Notes under the pieces: generated by a model
Database searches by the model: none
Told to the model about the DNA's origin: nothing
What the model saw: only the letters and a program-made list of their open reading frames with translations
Part shown: positions 1-5,655 of the stretch, one piece after another
Layout of the letters: each line of letters opens with the position of its first letter
Position numbering within the stretch: the first letter of the stretch is position 1
Assembly (NCBI GenBank): GCA_007117555.1
Contig: SKGI01000011.1
Location: forward strand, 1-6,093
Direction of reading: 5' to 3'
From: Candidatus Izemoplasma sp.
Lineage (GTDB): Bacteria; Bacillota_I; Bacilli_A; Izemoplasmatales; Izemoplasmataceae
DNA length: 6,093 bases
Made by a program: the position numbers and the translations under genes

Positions 1-472
1 CATAGCTGCTTGTCAAAAAGCAAACACTGAAATCGCTGGCACCTCCGGTTTAGAACACATGGCTTATGACGATTGGTTAAAAAAACTTGCCAATCTTCAG
101 GCTGGTATAAACTTACCAGCCGATTACGTACCGGCGACTACTTTCCTTGGCTATCATGATGGTGAACTGATTGGCATCATTAACATCCGGCACACTTTAA
201 ACGCTTTTTTAGCACACGCTGGCGGTCATATTGGCTATATGGTGCACCCTGATAAACGGCGGTTAGGTATGGCGAGCGGTATGTTACATGAAGGTCTTAA
301 GTTCGCTTATCATACTTTAAAGCTCGAGCACGCTCTCATCACATGCAGTCCAGACAACCCGGGTTCTAAAAACACCATTATCAATAACGGGGGCGTCTAT
401 GAAAAAACGGTTGACGATGCGATGCTCGGTACGGTTGAGCGTTACTGGATTTACTTGAAAGGACGCTACTAA
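1..472 (+). CDS. GNAT family N-acetyltransferase (COG3981-like), 5' end missing
   Basis: This is a predicted cytoplasmic acetyl-CoA-dependent N-acetyltransferase; its substrate is unknown. The frame is open from the left edge (first full codon at base 2), so the gene is truncated by the window. The ATG at 59 is probably internal, because family-like sequence (AGTSGLEH) precedes it and no Shine-Dalgarno is visible there. The remaining 156 or so residues match the COG3981 'predicted acetyltransferase' pattern as I know it: a conserved VPATTFLG strand, IGIINIRH, then GGHIGYMVHPDKRRLGMA, which holds the acetyl-CoA pyrophosphate loop (RRLGMA). TCSPDNPGSKNTIINNGG and a terminal RYWIYL follow. The stop TAA overlaps the next gene's ATG by one base (TAATG), so the two are very likely translationally coupled. 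The family call is firm; the substrate is open. Confidence 0.9.
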   Translation, partial: IAACQKANTEIAGTSGLEHMAYDDWLKKLANLQAGINLPADYVPATTFLGYHDGELIGIINIRHTLNAFLAHAGGHIGYMVHPDKRRLGMASGMLHEGLKFAYHTLKLEHALITCSPDNPGSKNTIINNGGVYEKTVDDAMLGTVERYWIYLKGRY

Positions 473-1008
473 TGCGTTTATTTCATGTAAGTGAAACGCC
501 AAATATTACCGTGTTCAAACCAAGAAAACCAAAAAGAAATGACCTTGTTAATGAAACAGGTTTGGTTTGGGCGTTAAGCGAAAGGACATTCGTCAACTTT
601 TTTACACCGCGTGATTGTCCGCGTGTAACGTATCATGTTGCACCGCATACGCACTGCGCCGATAAGAAAAACCATCTCAGCGCACCAGACATTGAGCATG
701 TGATGGTCATAGAACATGCGTGGGTTCAAAAGATGCAAGCAGTGACACTTTATGTTTATGAGTTTGACCCCAAACCTTTTGTGCTTCAAGATGAACAGGC
801 TGGTTATTACGTAAGCAAAGAAACCGTTCAGCCGCTTGCATGTTACGTGATTCAAGATGTATGGCATGCTTTAGCAAGTTTCAATGTTGAAGTCCGTTTA
901 GTTGAAAATTTATGGCCGATCTGTCGAACCATTCAAGCTTCTTCTTTTTATTGGTCGATGTGTCGGATGGCCAATGCGCAACCAGCATGCAAAAATCCTG
1001 ACACATAA
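472..1008 (+). CDS. DUF6886 family protein, function unknown
   Basis: This 178-residue protein of unknown function belongs to a family common in Firmicutes, which I recognise as DUF6886. The start ATG overlaps the preceding GNAT stop codon. It has a Shine-Dalgarno GAAAGGA at 457-463, inside the upstream gene, with an 8-nt spacer, so the two form an operon. Family hallmarks are the N-terminal MRLFHVSE, GLVWAL near residue 32, FFTPRDCPRVTYHV near residues 43-56, then VIEHAWV, LQDEQAGYYVS and the C-terminal SMCRMANAQP. No signal peptide or membrane helix is apparent, so it should be cytoplasmic. The length looks full, with about nine residues of non-conserved tail. The early FHVSE followed by an aromatic-rich core is vaguely like ADP-ribosyltransferase-type folds, but this is only an impression. 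Pairing with an acetyltransferase does not reveal its role. Confidence 0.85.
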   Translation: MRLFHVSETPNITVFKPRKPKRNDLVNETGLVWALSERTFVNFFTPRDCPRVTYHVAPHTHCADKKNHLSAPDIEHVMVIEHAWVQKMQAVTLYVYEFDPKPFVLQDEQAGYYVSKETVQPLACYVIQDVWHALASFNVEVRLVENLWPICRTIQASSFYWSMCRMANAQPACKNPDT

Positions 1009-1102
1009 CTCGCCTCTCACCGCACATGACAATCACGATAAATCACTCAAATTAGGGAAATCCGCAAATACCGATTTAGTTAAGGGATCACTAAGACACG
1101 AA

Positions 1103-1149
1103 AAAAAGAAGGCTCGTATCATTTAAAATCGATATGAGCACTTCTTTTT
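1103..1149. terminator. Bidirectional intrinsic terminator
   Basis: An imperfect inverted repeat pairs 1103-1120 (AAAAAGAAG plus GCTCGTATC) with 1131-1149 (GATATGAGC, a bulged A, CTTCTTTTT), with one G-T wobble and a 10-nt loop. It has an A-run on its left side (1101-1107) and a T-run on its right (1145-1149), so it can end transcripts from both sides. It sits between the convergent GNAT/DUF6886 operon and the flavodoxin-fold operon and probably serves both. Confidence 0.8.
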
Positions 1150-1176
1150 AATTCACGCATGGGACACTGTTTTTTT

Positions 1177-1803
1177 TTAGGGTCTTCGGTATAATGTTTT
1201 TTTATGAAGACCTTGCTTGGTGATGGCCTTAAACCACATGCGATTGCCCATAATTTTATATAACCAGCGAGGAAAATTGGGCGAGACAAATGCATCCGCA
1301 CTTGGCATTTGTTGGTTTATGGCTTGACTTAAATGGTCGAGTGCTTTTTGTAAACTGCGACGCGGATTTTTAAAAATAGGAATCTGGGCAAAGGCCTGCA
1401 TCGCACCGGCCCCAATGCCAAGGCCGCCACCATACGTAAGTTCAGTTCGTTCACACCAATGTTTGAGACACGCTAAAGCGACTTCGTTATGGATGCCTTC
1501 GTAATACCCCGCATTGCTTAACCCATACACCCGAATCGATCGACGATGTTCGATAAACCGTTTTTCTAAGCTTTCAAGGTGTCTAAGTAAATGTCCTGGT
1601 ATCCCATCGACATAAAGCGGAAAAGACAAAAGCAACACATCCGCTGATAATAACGCCGTCATGGCTGTTTCAGTCAAGGGTTCATGGCGCAAACGAATCG
1701 TGCAGGTCACAGGATACTCAAGCTTATCAACTAATAGACCCAATAAATGTTCTGACGCACTATGTTGTGCTTTAGGACTCCCAATCAATGCGATGATTTT
1801 CAT
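1177..1803 (-). CDS. Flavodoxin-fold NAD(P)H-dependent FMN oxidoreductase
   Basis: This predicted cytoplasmic flavoprotein binds FMN and probably passes electrons from NAD(P)H to an unidentified acceptor. The 208-residue sequence starts with a beta strand and phosphate-binding loop (MKIIALIGSPK, then SAS at 15-17). It continues with the flavin loop SFPLYVDGIPG at 60-70, an aromatic LSNAGYYEG at 95-103 and a glycine-rich GGGLGIGAG at 125-133. This order is typical of the NADPH-dependent FMN reductase superfamily. The C-terminus, ending in TLYRRP, resembles complete clostridial homologues, so the gene is probably full length. Its ATG lies within the stop of the upstream gene (ATGA overlap, 1800-1803), with an AAGGCGG-type ribosome site inside that gene, which indicates translational coupling. 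The TAA falls at the edge of a 9-T homopolymer (1170-1178). Confidence 0.88.
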   Translation of the reverse strand: MKIIALIGSPKAQHSASEHLLGLLVDKLEYPVTCTIRLRHEPLTETAMTALLSADVLLLSFPLYVDGIPGHLLRHLESLEKRFIEHRRSIRVYGLSNAGYYEGIHNEVALACLKHWCERTELTYGGGLGIGAGAMQAFAQIPIFKNPRRSLQKALDHLSQAINQQMPSADAFVSPNFPRWLYKIMGNRMWFKAITKQGLHKKTLYRRP

Positions 1804-2303
1804 AAATAGTCCGCCTTAAGTGCAGCAAGTGTTTCATAAAAAGCGACTTCAACGCTATGAATCATCAAGTTACGCGCCTGCGCCTCAACGAGTCGTCGGG
1901 CCGTGTTTGCTTCGGCACTTTTTGAAGACACCCCATAAAATAGCACATGTAACGTCGGGGTGTTTTTGTAGCGCATACGATGGCGCATGCGACCTTTTCG
2001 AATGGTAAAAAGTGGTAAGACAAAACTGATTGAACGATCTAGAACACTTTTGACAAAAGGACTTTCTGAACCATAAAGACAGCGACTGACGATACGTATA
2101 ATTTCTGACTGACCCATCATTTGACCAAGCGACTCATAGCCATCTTTTATAATGCATGTACCAGGCGTTTTAACCCAACAATCAAAACACCCTTTACATG
2201 ATGAAAAGGCGTCTTGTTCAGAGATAACATGCCACGTTGAGTCCGGTGAAATAAAACCCTGCACGTCGTCTTGATGCGCTAAATCATGGATGAACACATT
2301 CAT
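1800..2303 (-). CDS. Flavodoxin-family protein with iron-sulfur-flavoprotein-like cysteine cluster
   Basis: This 167-residue flavodoxin-fold protein is the first gene of a two-gene redox operon. The key motif is a compact cysteine cluster, CKGCFDCWVKTPGTC at residues 36-50 (C-x2-C-x2-C-x7-C). It has the spacing of the 4Fe-4S-binding motif of archaeal and clostridial iron-sulfur flavoproteins. The flavin-contact segment IVSRCLYGSESPFVKSVLDR at 71-90 follows. The protein lacks the usual N-terminal GSPR-type phosphate loop; homologues I recall with the GC-x2-CWVKTPG motif have similarly short N-termini. It may therefore bind FMN differently or rely on its partner. The start is supported by an excellent Shine-Dalgarno AAGGGAGG (2310-2317 complement) 6 nt upstream. 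Cluster occupancy and electron acceptor are inferred, not shown. Confidence 0.85.
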   Translation of the reverse strand: MNVFIHDLAHQDDVQGFISPDSTWHVISEQDAFSSCKGCFDCWVKTPGTCIIKDGYESLGQMMGQSEIIRIVSRCLYGSESPFVKSVLDRSISFVLPLFTIRKGRMRHRMRYKNTPTLHVLFYGVSSKSAEANTARRLVEAQARNLMIHSVEVAFYETLAALKADYL

Positions 2304-2338
2304 GATTTGCCTCCCTTAAAATTCTATTAAGATACTTT

Positions 2339-2368
2339 ATCATAGCATGAAGACCCTTTAACTGACAA
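2339..2368 (-). promoter_or_regulatory. Sigma-A-type promoter of the flavodoxin-fold operon
   Basis: On the minus strand a TTGTCA -35 (complement of 2363-2368) is followed after 18 bp by a TATGAT -10 (complement of 2339-2344). The -10 is preceded by TGC, which gives an extended TGn element. Each hexamer matches the consensus at 5 of 6 positions. Transcription would start about 30 bases before the start codon at 2303, just ahead of the AAGGGAGG ribosome site. Confidence 0.7.
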
Positions 2369-2438
2369 CGAAATTTACGTATCTAAAAAACGGCTTAATC
2401 GATAGTTGTGACCACTCTATAGCATTCGTTTTCTTAGC

Positions 2439-2482
2439 AAAAAGAAAGAAAAACCGTCCACTTAGGGAACCCCTATGGACGG
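2439..2482 (-). terminator. Intrinsic terminator after the vWA gene
   Basis: CCGTCCA (2454-2460) pairs with TGGACGG (2476-2482), and after a 2-nt bulge an inner TAGGG/CCCTA stem closes on a 3-nt AAC loop. Read on the minus strand, the hairpin is followed by TTTTTCTTTCTTTTT (complement of 2439-2453). It lies about 40 bp past the vWA stop codon and should end the macro/vWA transcript. Confidence 0.88.
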
Positions 2483-2521
2483 ATAAAGTATTTTCGTGCA
2501 CTTAGCGCGCGTCAATCGTAA

Positions 2522-3166
2522 TTATTCACGATCTTTAAAATCATCTTCAATACGATTTTTCCAGTCTTTTCGAATCGATTTGTTCACTCTCAGCTCACGC
2601 ACTGTCTCATCGATGACGCGGTAGTTAAGACGTGTACCTTCTTGATCAGAATGATATCTCGCGGCTCGGTCCGCCTCAATACCGAAACGACGGGCTGTTT
2701 GGATGGCATCCATATTCGCGCCGAGGAAGATGAACTCCCAATCATAATGCGCTTTTTGATGCGCAATGCGTTGTTTAATACTTGAGTAGCTGTAATCGCT
2801 ACTAGAATTTTCCATGCCGTCTGTAGTAATCACAAAAACAGTTTTTTCAGGTCTTTCTGAGCGCGGTAAATACCGATGAACCTTAGCAATTTTGTCGATG
2901 GCTCGGCCTATGGCGTCTAATAAAGCTGTTGTGCCGCTTACTTGATAGTCGTTTAAACTAAGCGGACACACTTCGCGGATGTCAAGGCGGTTGTGTAAGA
3001 CATCGAAGGTGTGATTGAACAAGACAGTTGAGACAACTGCTTCACCTGGGACAGTCTTTTGTTCGCCAATCAGCTCATTAAAACCATCGAGTGTTTGTTT
3101 TTCTAGACCTTGCATCGAACCACTGCGGTCAAGAATGAATACCATTTCTACCAAATCTTTTTTCAT
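2522..3166 (-). CDS. Small vWA-domain protein with intact MIDAS
   Basis: This 214-residue protein consists almost entirely of a von Willebrand factor type A domain, a metal-dependent protein-interaction fold. The MIDAS metal site is complete: DRSGSM at 13-18 (DxSxS), the threonine in SGTTALLD at 77-84, and the aspartate of TTDGMEN at 114-120. No signal peptide or membrane segment is seen, so it should act in the cytoplasm. The C-terminal third is charged and probably helical. The start has a perfect AGGAGG (complement of 3175-3180) 8 nt upstream. It lies 87 bp downstream of the macro-domain gene on the same strand, with no T-tract terminator or clear promoter between them, so co-transcription is likely. 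Cytoplasmic vWA proteins of this size resemble the TerY-type proteins of stress systems, but no ter genes are in view. The domain call is firm; the role is inferred. Confidence 0.92.
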   Translation of the reverse strand: MKKDLVEMVFILDRSGSMQGLEKQTLDGFNELIGEQKTVPGEAVVSTVLFNHTFDVLHNRLDIREVCPLSLNDYQVSGTTALLDAIGRAIDKIAKVHRYLPRSERPEKTVFVITTDGMENSSSDYSYSSIKQRIAHQKAHYDWEFIFLGANMDAIQTARRFGIEADRAARYHSDQEGTRLNYRVIDETVRELRVNKSIRKDWKNRIEDDFKDRE

Positions 3167-3253
3167 GATTTTCGCCTCCTATAAATGTTTGATGCACTTA
3201 TAGGATACACAAAAGAAGATCGTATTAGGTCGCCTATCAAGCGACAACGCTAC

Positions 3254-4243
3254 TTAGCTCATATTGCCGAGTGTCTTGTTGCCAAAAGCAAAGAGTGTCT
3301 GGTTCACTTCAAATAAGTCGTAGTTTTGATTCTCGATGAAATATAAAATGATTACATCTGACTCTTGGCTTCTTGATAAGGTGTAACCAGCTTTGCCAAG
3401 AAAATCTTGTGTTTCATCGAGATTCAGTTCAAGCGCGAGGGCGAAGGCAATGGCGGTTTGCTTGCTCGGTTGATACTTATTTTGACTTCTAATTTTTGAG
3501 AATAGTTTCCGGTCGACATTGGCTTTTTTATAGACGGTCACATCATCAAGATTTTTCTCATCAATCAGCCGTAATAAACACGCACTAAATGTTTCGCCAA
3601 TCGTATCAATCAAACCTTCAAGTGTCCGCGGACGTCTCTTTCGAGGCGTTTGAGCGCGTGAAATAATTTTGCTCTCTAATAGATCATCGTGCATTGATAG
3701 CCGATCATGATAAGACTCTTCATGATAGGTGTCAAGATAGTTTTGCACTGAATCAAAGCGTTCTTGAGATAATTGAAAAGAAGCATCATCATAAACGACA
3801 AGATACACGTGTAGTTCATGCTTTGTTAAAAAAGCTTTGATTGCTTTTAAGGCAATTTCTAAAGCTTCCCCGCGGGGGAAGGCAAAGGCACCTGAACCGA
3901 TGAGCGGGATGGCAAGTGACTGGATATTATTAGTTTGCGCAAGACTTAACGCACGCATGTATGTGTCATAAAGTTGTTGGGATTCACCACGTGAGCCATC
4001 TTGATAGATGGGCGCAAGGACATGAATGACATACTTAGCACGCAGTTCATAACCATCTGTCAACGCAGCTTGACCGACTTCAAGTGCCCCAATTTGGTGG
4101 CGCGCTTTAAGTAATTTGGGTCCCGCGACCTGATGAATCCTATACTCTGCTCCACCCCCCATAGAAGGTTCGGCACTGGTAGAATTGACAAGCGCATCTA
4201 CAGTCAATTTTGTGATGTCTTGTCTAAGAATTTCAAACGGCAT
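3254..4243 (-). CDS. Macro-domain protein with C-terminal HTH-like domain
   Basis: This is a predicted ADP-ribose-binding or ADP-ribose-hydrolase protein fused to a putative nucleic-acid-binding domain, 329 residues if started at the ATG. Residues 1-170 form a macro domain: FEILRQDITKLTVDALVN, the glycine-rich GGGAEYRIH (29-37), YVIHVLAPI (71-79) and the second phosphate loop PLIGSGAFAFP (113-123). A basic linker (RKRRPR at 201-206) leads to a helical region at 208-320. Its DVTVYKKANVDRKLFSKIRS and YQPSKQTAIAFALALELNLD look like an XRE-type helix-turn-helix, and this tail recurs in Firmicute macro proteins. The canonical NAAN is replaced by NSTS (20-23). ATG 4243 is preferred because GAAGGGG lies 9 nt upstream and macro domains normally begin this way; an in-frame TTG at 4249 would add two residues. 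It is probably in an operon with the vWA gene downstream. Confidence 0.88.
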   Translation of the reverse strand: MPFEILRQDITKLTVDALVNSTSAEPSMGGGAEYRIHQVAGPKLLKARHQIGALEVGQAALTDGYELRAKYVIHVLAPIYQDGSRGESQQLYDTYMRALSLAQTNNIQSLAIPLIGSGAFAFPRGEALEIALKAIKAFLTKHELHVYLVVYDDASFQLSQERFDSVQNYLDTYHEESYHDRLSMHDDLLESKIISRAQTPRKRRPRTLEGLIDTIGETFSACLLRLIDEKNLDDVTVYKKANVDRKLFSKIRSQNKYQPSKQTAIAFALALELNLDETQDFLGKAGYTLSRSQESDVIILYFIENQNYDLFEVNQTLFAFGNKTLGNMS

Positions 4244-4274
4244 GGACAAGCACCCCTTCCTTTAATCTATTTAC

Positions 4275-4285
4275 ATCATATCATA
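4275..4285 (-). promoter_or_regulatory. Possible -10 region for the macro/vWA operon
   Basis: Two overlapping TATGAT hexamers occur on the minus strand (complement of 4275-4280 and 4280-4285). They lie about 30 bp upstream of the macro-domain start, at a distance that would place the transcript start just before the ribosome site. I find no good -35 hexamer at 16-18 bp, so the promoter may be weak or activator-dependent. The call rests on the -10 alone. Confidence 0.35.
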
Positions 4286-4395
4286 AAATGTCACTTTCTA
4301 AGTCATCACCCGTTCCAATAAATCATTGATAGCTTTTTAAAACAATGCGCTGTTTCCCCTCTATTTTATGTCCGTTCATGGATCTAGTCTATCGT

Positions 4396-4421
4396 AAAAA
4401 AAGACTGCCCTAGACAGTCTT
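4396..4421 (-). terminator. Orphan minus-strand intrinsic terminator
   Basis: A perfect 7-bp stem, AAGACTG (4401-4407) with CAGTCTT (4415-4421), closes a 7-nt loop. On the minus strand it runs straight into a T tract (complement of the A-run 4396-4402). The plus strand has no T tract after it, so it acts leftward. No protein-coding gene on the minus strand lies directly upstream. It must therefore end either a small RNA made within this intergenic region or transcripts reading through from the yjbQ-family gene. Confidence 0.75.
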
Positions 4422-4513
4422 AAAAGTAAAGATTCCATTAAAGGGTGACGAAAGCAAGACTTGATCTTGCGGCCTAAGCTTTTGCGTCATGGTAAAATAG
4501 TATAAAAAAGCGA
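4396..4513 (-). ncRNA. Candidate small RNA in the intergenic region
   Basis: A minus-strand transcript ending at the terminator at 4396-4421 could start near 4513. A TTCACG -35 (complement of 4543-4548) and TATAAG -10 (complement of 4520-4525) are spaced by 17 bp. A second option is TATACT (complement of 4499-4504) with a weak TTTATA -35, starting near 4492. The RNA would have a 5' hairpin made of TGACG/CGTCA (4485-4489 with 4446-4450) stacked on AAAGC/GCTTT (4478-4482 with 4451-4455) and an inner AAGA/TCTT stem-loop. A mostly single-stranded stretch and the terminator hairpin would follow. I match it to no known RNA family. Both hexamer pairs are imperfect, so the call is tentative. Confidence 0.3.
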
Positions 4514-4587
4514 ATAAAGCTTATAAAGATAAAACGCCCAGTCGTGAAGATTAAAATTGACGATTTTGCTAGTTTTATCGCTTGCGC
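4475..4587. repeat. Cluster of nested inverted repeats in the 4244-4658 intergenic gap
   Basis: The gap from 4244 to 4658 holds no convincing coding sequence but several exact inverted repeats. TAAGCTTT (4475-4482) pairs with AAAGCTTA (4516-4523). GATAAAAC (4528-4535) pairs with GTTTTATC (4572-4579) and is extended outward by AAGC/GCTT (4517-4520 with 4580-4583) and GCG/CGC. TCGT/ACGA (4542-4545 with 4560-4563) nests inside. The first two share arm sequence near 4516-4523, so they are mutually exclusive folds. The DNA could be an operator region between divergent promoters or part of a structured RNA. No gene or mobile-element boundary is evident. Confidence 0.5.
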
Positions 4588-4590
4588 TGC

Positions 4591-4619
4591 TTGTCTCACA
4601 TTACGTCTTGCGCTATAAT
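4591..4619 (+). promoter_or_regulatory. Sigma-A-type promoter of the diamine-type GNAT gene
   Basis: A TTGTCT -35 (4591-4596) is separated by 17 bp from a perfect TATAAT -10 (4614-4619). Transcription would start near 4626 and give a leader of about 33 nt. The leader contains the AAGGA ribosome site (4645-4649), 9 nt before the ATG at 4659. The inverted-repeat cluster lies immediately upstream of the -35, outside the transcript. Confidence 0.75.
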
Positions 4620-4658
4620 CGAATAAGATGTTAACTCACTTGATAAGGATGTGTCATC

Positions 4659-5156
4659 ATGCCTTCTAAAAAACACGCTTTTTCACTCCGGAAAGCGACA
4701 CAAGATGATTGTGCGACGTTACTTTATTTGATTAAAGCACTCGCTGAATACGAACGGATGACCGATGCGGTCATCGCGACGGAAGACAGTTTGAAAGAAG
4801 CCATTTTTAAGCGCCAGCGGGCAACGGTTTTTCTTGCCGAAATTCAAGGCAAAGCTGTTGGGTTTGCGCTTTGTTTCTTCAGTTTTTCCACTTTTGTAGG
4901 TCAAGAAACGATGTACTTAGAAGATTTATACGTGTTGCCCACTTACCGGGGTCATGGTATTGGCAAGGCGCTTTTAAAAGCAGTTGCTAAAGAAGCGGCG
5001 ATGCATGGGAGCCCACGGCTTGATTGGGTTTGTCTTAACTGGAATAAATCAGCCATCGCGTTTTACGAAAGTCTAGGCGCAAATGCACTTGAAGATTGGC
5101 AACTTTTTAGGCTAGAAGGTCCTGCTTTAAAGAACCTTGTGAAAGATGCGTCTTAG
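4659..5156 (+). CDS. GNAT acetyltransferase, diamine/thialysine N-acetyltransferase type
   Basis: This is a predicted cytoplasmic acetyl-CoA-dependent acetyltransferase of 165 residues, about the usual length for the spermidine/spermine N1-acetyltransferase-like (SAT1/SAT2) branch of GNAT. The sequence shows the N-terminal LRKATQDDCATLLYLIKALAEYE (from residue 10), the core VGFALCFFSFSTF and then MYLEDLYVLP, where the acidic ED pair sits at 88-89. The acetyl-CoA loop RGHGIG lies at 97-102, and NWNKSAIAFYESLGA follows, whose FY tyrosine aligns with the general-acid tyrosine of SAT enzymes. A small amine substrate (polyamine, thialysine or similar) is likely from family resemblance but is not proven. 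The gene has its own promoter and a TAAGGA ribosome site. Its TAG stop overlaps the TAA of the convergent yjbQ-family gene. Confidence 0.9.
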   Translation: MPSKKHAFSLRKATQDDCATLLYLIKALAEYERMTDAVIATEDSLKEAIFKRQRATVFLAEIQGKAVGFALCFFSFSTFVGQETMYLEDLYVLPTYRGHGIGKALLKAVAKEAAMHGSPRLDWVCLNWNKSAIAFYESLGANALEDWQLFRLEGPALKNLVKDAS

Positions 5157-5560
5157 TTGCCGATGATTTGCACAAAAATTTTGCGATGACGTGGCCCGTC
5201 AAACTCGCAAAAAAAGACGCCTTGCCAAGTGCCAAGTTTAAGTCGATGCGCATCGATCAGCACAGTTAGGCTTGGCCCGATGACTGAAGCTTTCACATGG
5301 GCATGAGAATTGCCCTCAAGATGGCGAAAAGCCGGATCATCAGGCAAGTTGTTTTGTAAACTCATCACCATATCACGCGCCACATCCGGATCGGTATTTT
5401 CATTAACCGTAACAGCAGCGGTGGTATGCGGGATGAATACCGTAAGTTGCCCTATTTTAATGCCTGACTTCTTCACAAAATCTTGCAATAAATCGGTGAT
5501 GTCATAAAGCGCTTCACGCGCTTTTGTTTTTAACGACAATATCTCATTTGAAATCATCAT
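5153..5560 (-). CDS. yjbQ: YjbQ (UPF0047) family protein
   Basis: This 135-residue protein belongs to the widely conserved YjbQ/UPF0047 family. Databases often label it 'secondary thiamine-phosphate synthase' because E. coli YjbQ shows weak thiamine-phosphate synthase activity; its main role is unclear. The family signatures are all present: FIPHTTAAVTVNEN at 42-55, the histidine-rich EGNSHAHVKASVIGPS at 82-97, and the LGTWQGVFFCEFDGPR segment at 109-124. The length is normal and the protein should be cytoplasmic. The first of two adjacent ATGs (5560) is chosen because GAGGTG lies 7 nt before it. A GTG at 5575 would add five residues but overlaps that ribosome site. No convincing promoter stands out in the gap before the S41 peptidase gene, and no terminator follows its stop, which overlaps the GNAT stop. 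Confidence 0.92.
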   Translation of the reverse strand: MMISNEILSLKTKAREALYDITDLLQDFVKKSGIKIGQLTVFIPHTTAAVTVNENTDPDVARDMVMSLQNNLPDDPAFRHLEGNSHAHVKASVIGPSLTVLIDAHRLKLGTWQGVFFCEFDGPRHRKIFVQIIGN

Positions 5561-5623
5561 AATGATGCACCTCACAATACGTAAGATTAGTATGACTAAA
5601 TACTAGTTGAATCTTTAAATCAA

Positions 5624-5655
5624 GAAAGCCGGCGCCTTGTGAGGTCCCGGCTTTC
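5624..5655 (-). terminator. Intrinsic terminator after the S41 peptidase gene
   Basis: A 9-bp perfect stem, GAAAGCCGG (5624-5632) with CCGGCTTTC (5647-5655), is extended past a C/C mismatch by GCCT/AGGT around a TGTG loop. It lies about 18 bp past the peptidase stop on the minus strand. The minus-strand tail (TTGATTTAAAG) is only moderately T-rich. On the plus strand the hairpin is followed by AAACTTTTATAG, so it could also stop transcripts crossing from the GNAT gene at 4659. Confidence 0.7.

Noticed and set aside
574..867. Antisense open frame inside the DUF6886 gene
   Set aside because: It is fully contained in a well-supported gene and has no recognisable domain or ribosome site; the same applies to the antisense frames in the vWA, GNAT and YjbQ genes.
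1119..1301. Minus-strand reading frame past the 9-T homopolymer at the end of the FMN oxidoreductase gene, possible frameshifted extension
   Set aside because: The annotated C-terminus (TLYRRP) already matches the usual end of homologues, and the alternative frame shows no recognisable sequence.
3229..3245. Hairpin GTCGC/GCGAC between the macro and vWA genes as a terminator or attenuator
   Set aside because: The stem has only 5 bp and no T tract follows on the minus strand.
3167..3253. Internal promoter for the vWA gene (TATAAG at the complement of 3198-3203)
   Set aside because: No acceptable -35 lies 16-18 bp upstream; co-transcription with the macro gene is simpler.
4440..4500. Short strings such as GACGCAAAAGC and GGCCTAAG that recall the cyclic-di-GMP-I (GEMM) riboswitch
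   Set aside because: The strings lie on opposite strands and the conserved P1 loop, tetraloop and receptor order of GEMM is absent.
4551..4579. Plus-strand TTGACG at 4557-4562 as a -35 element
   Set aside because: No -10-like hexamer occurs at 16-18 bp; the TTGTCT/TATAAT pair downstream is far better.
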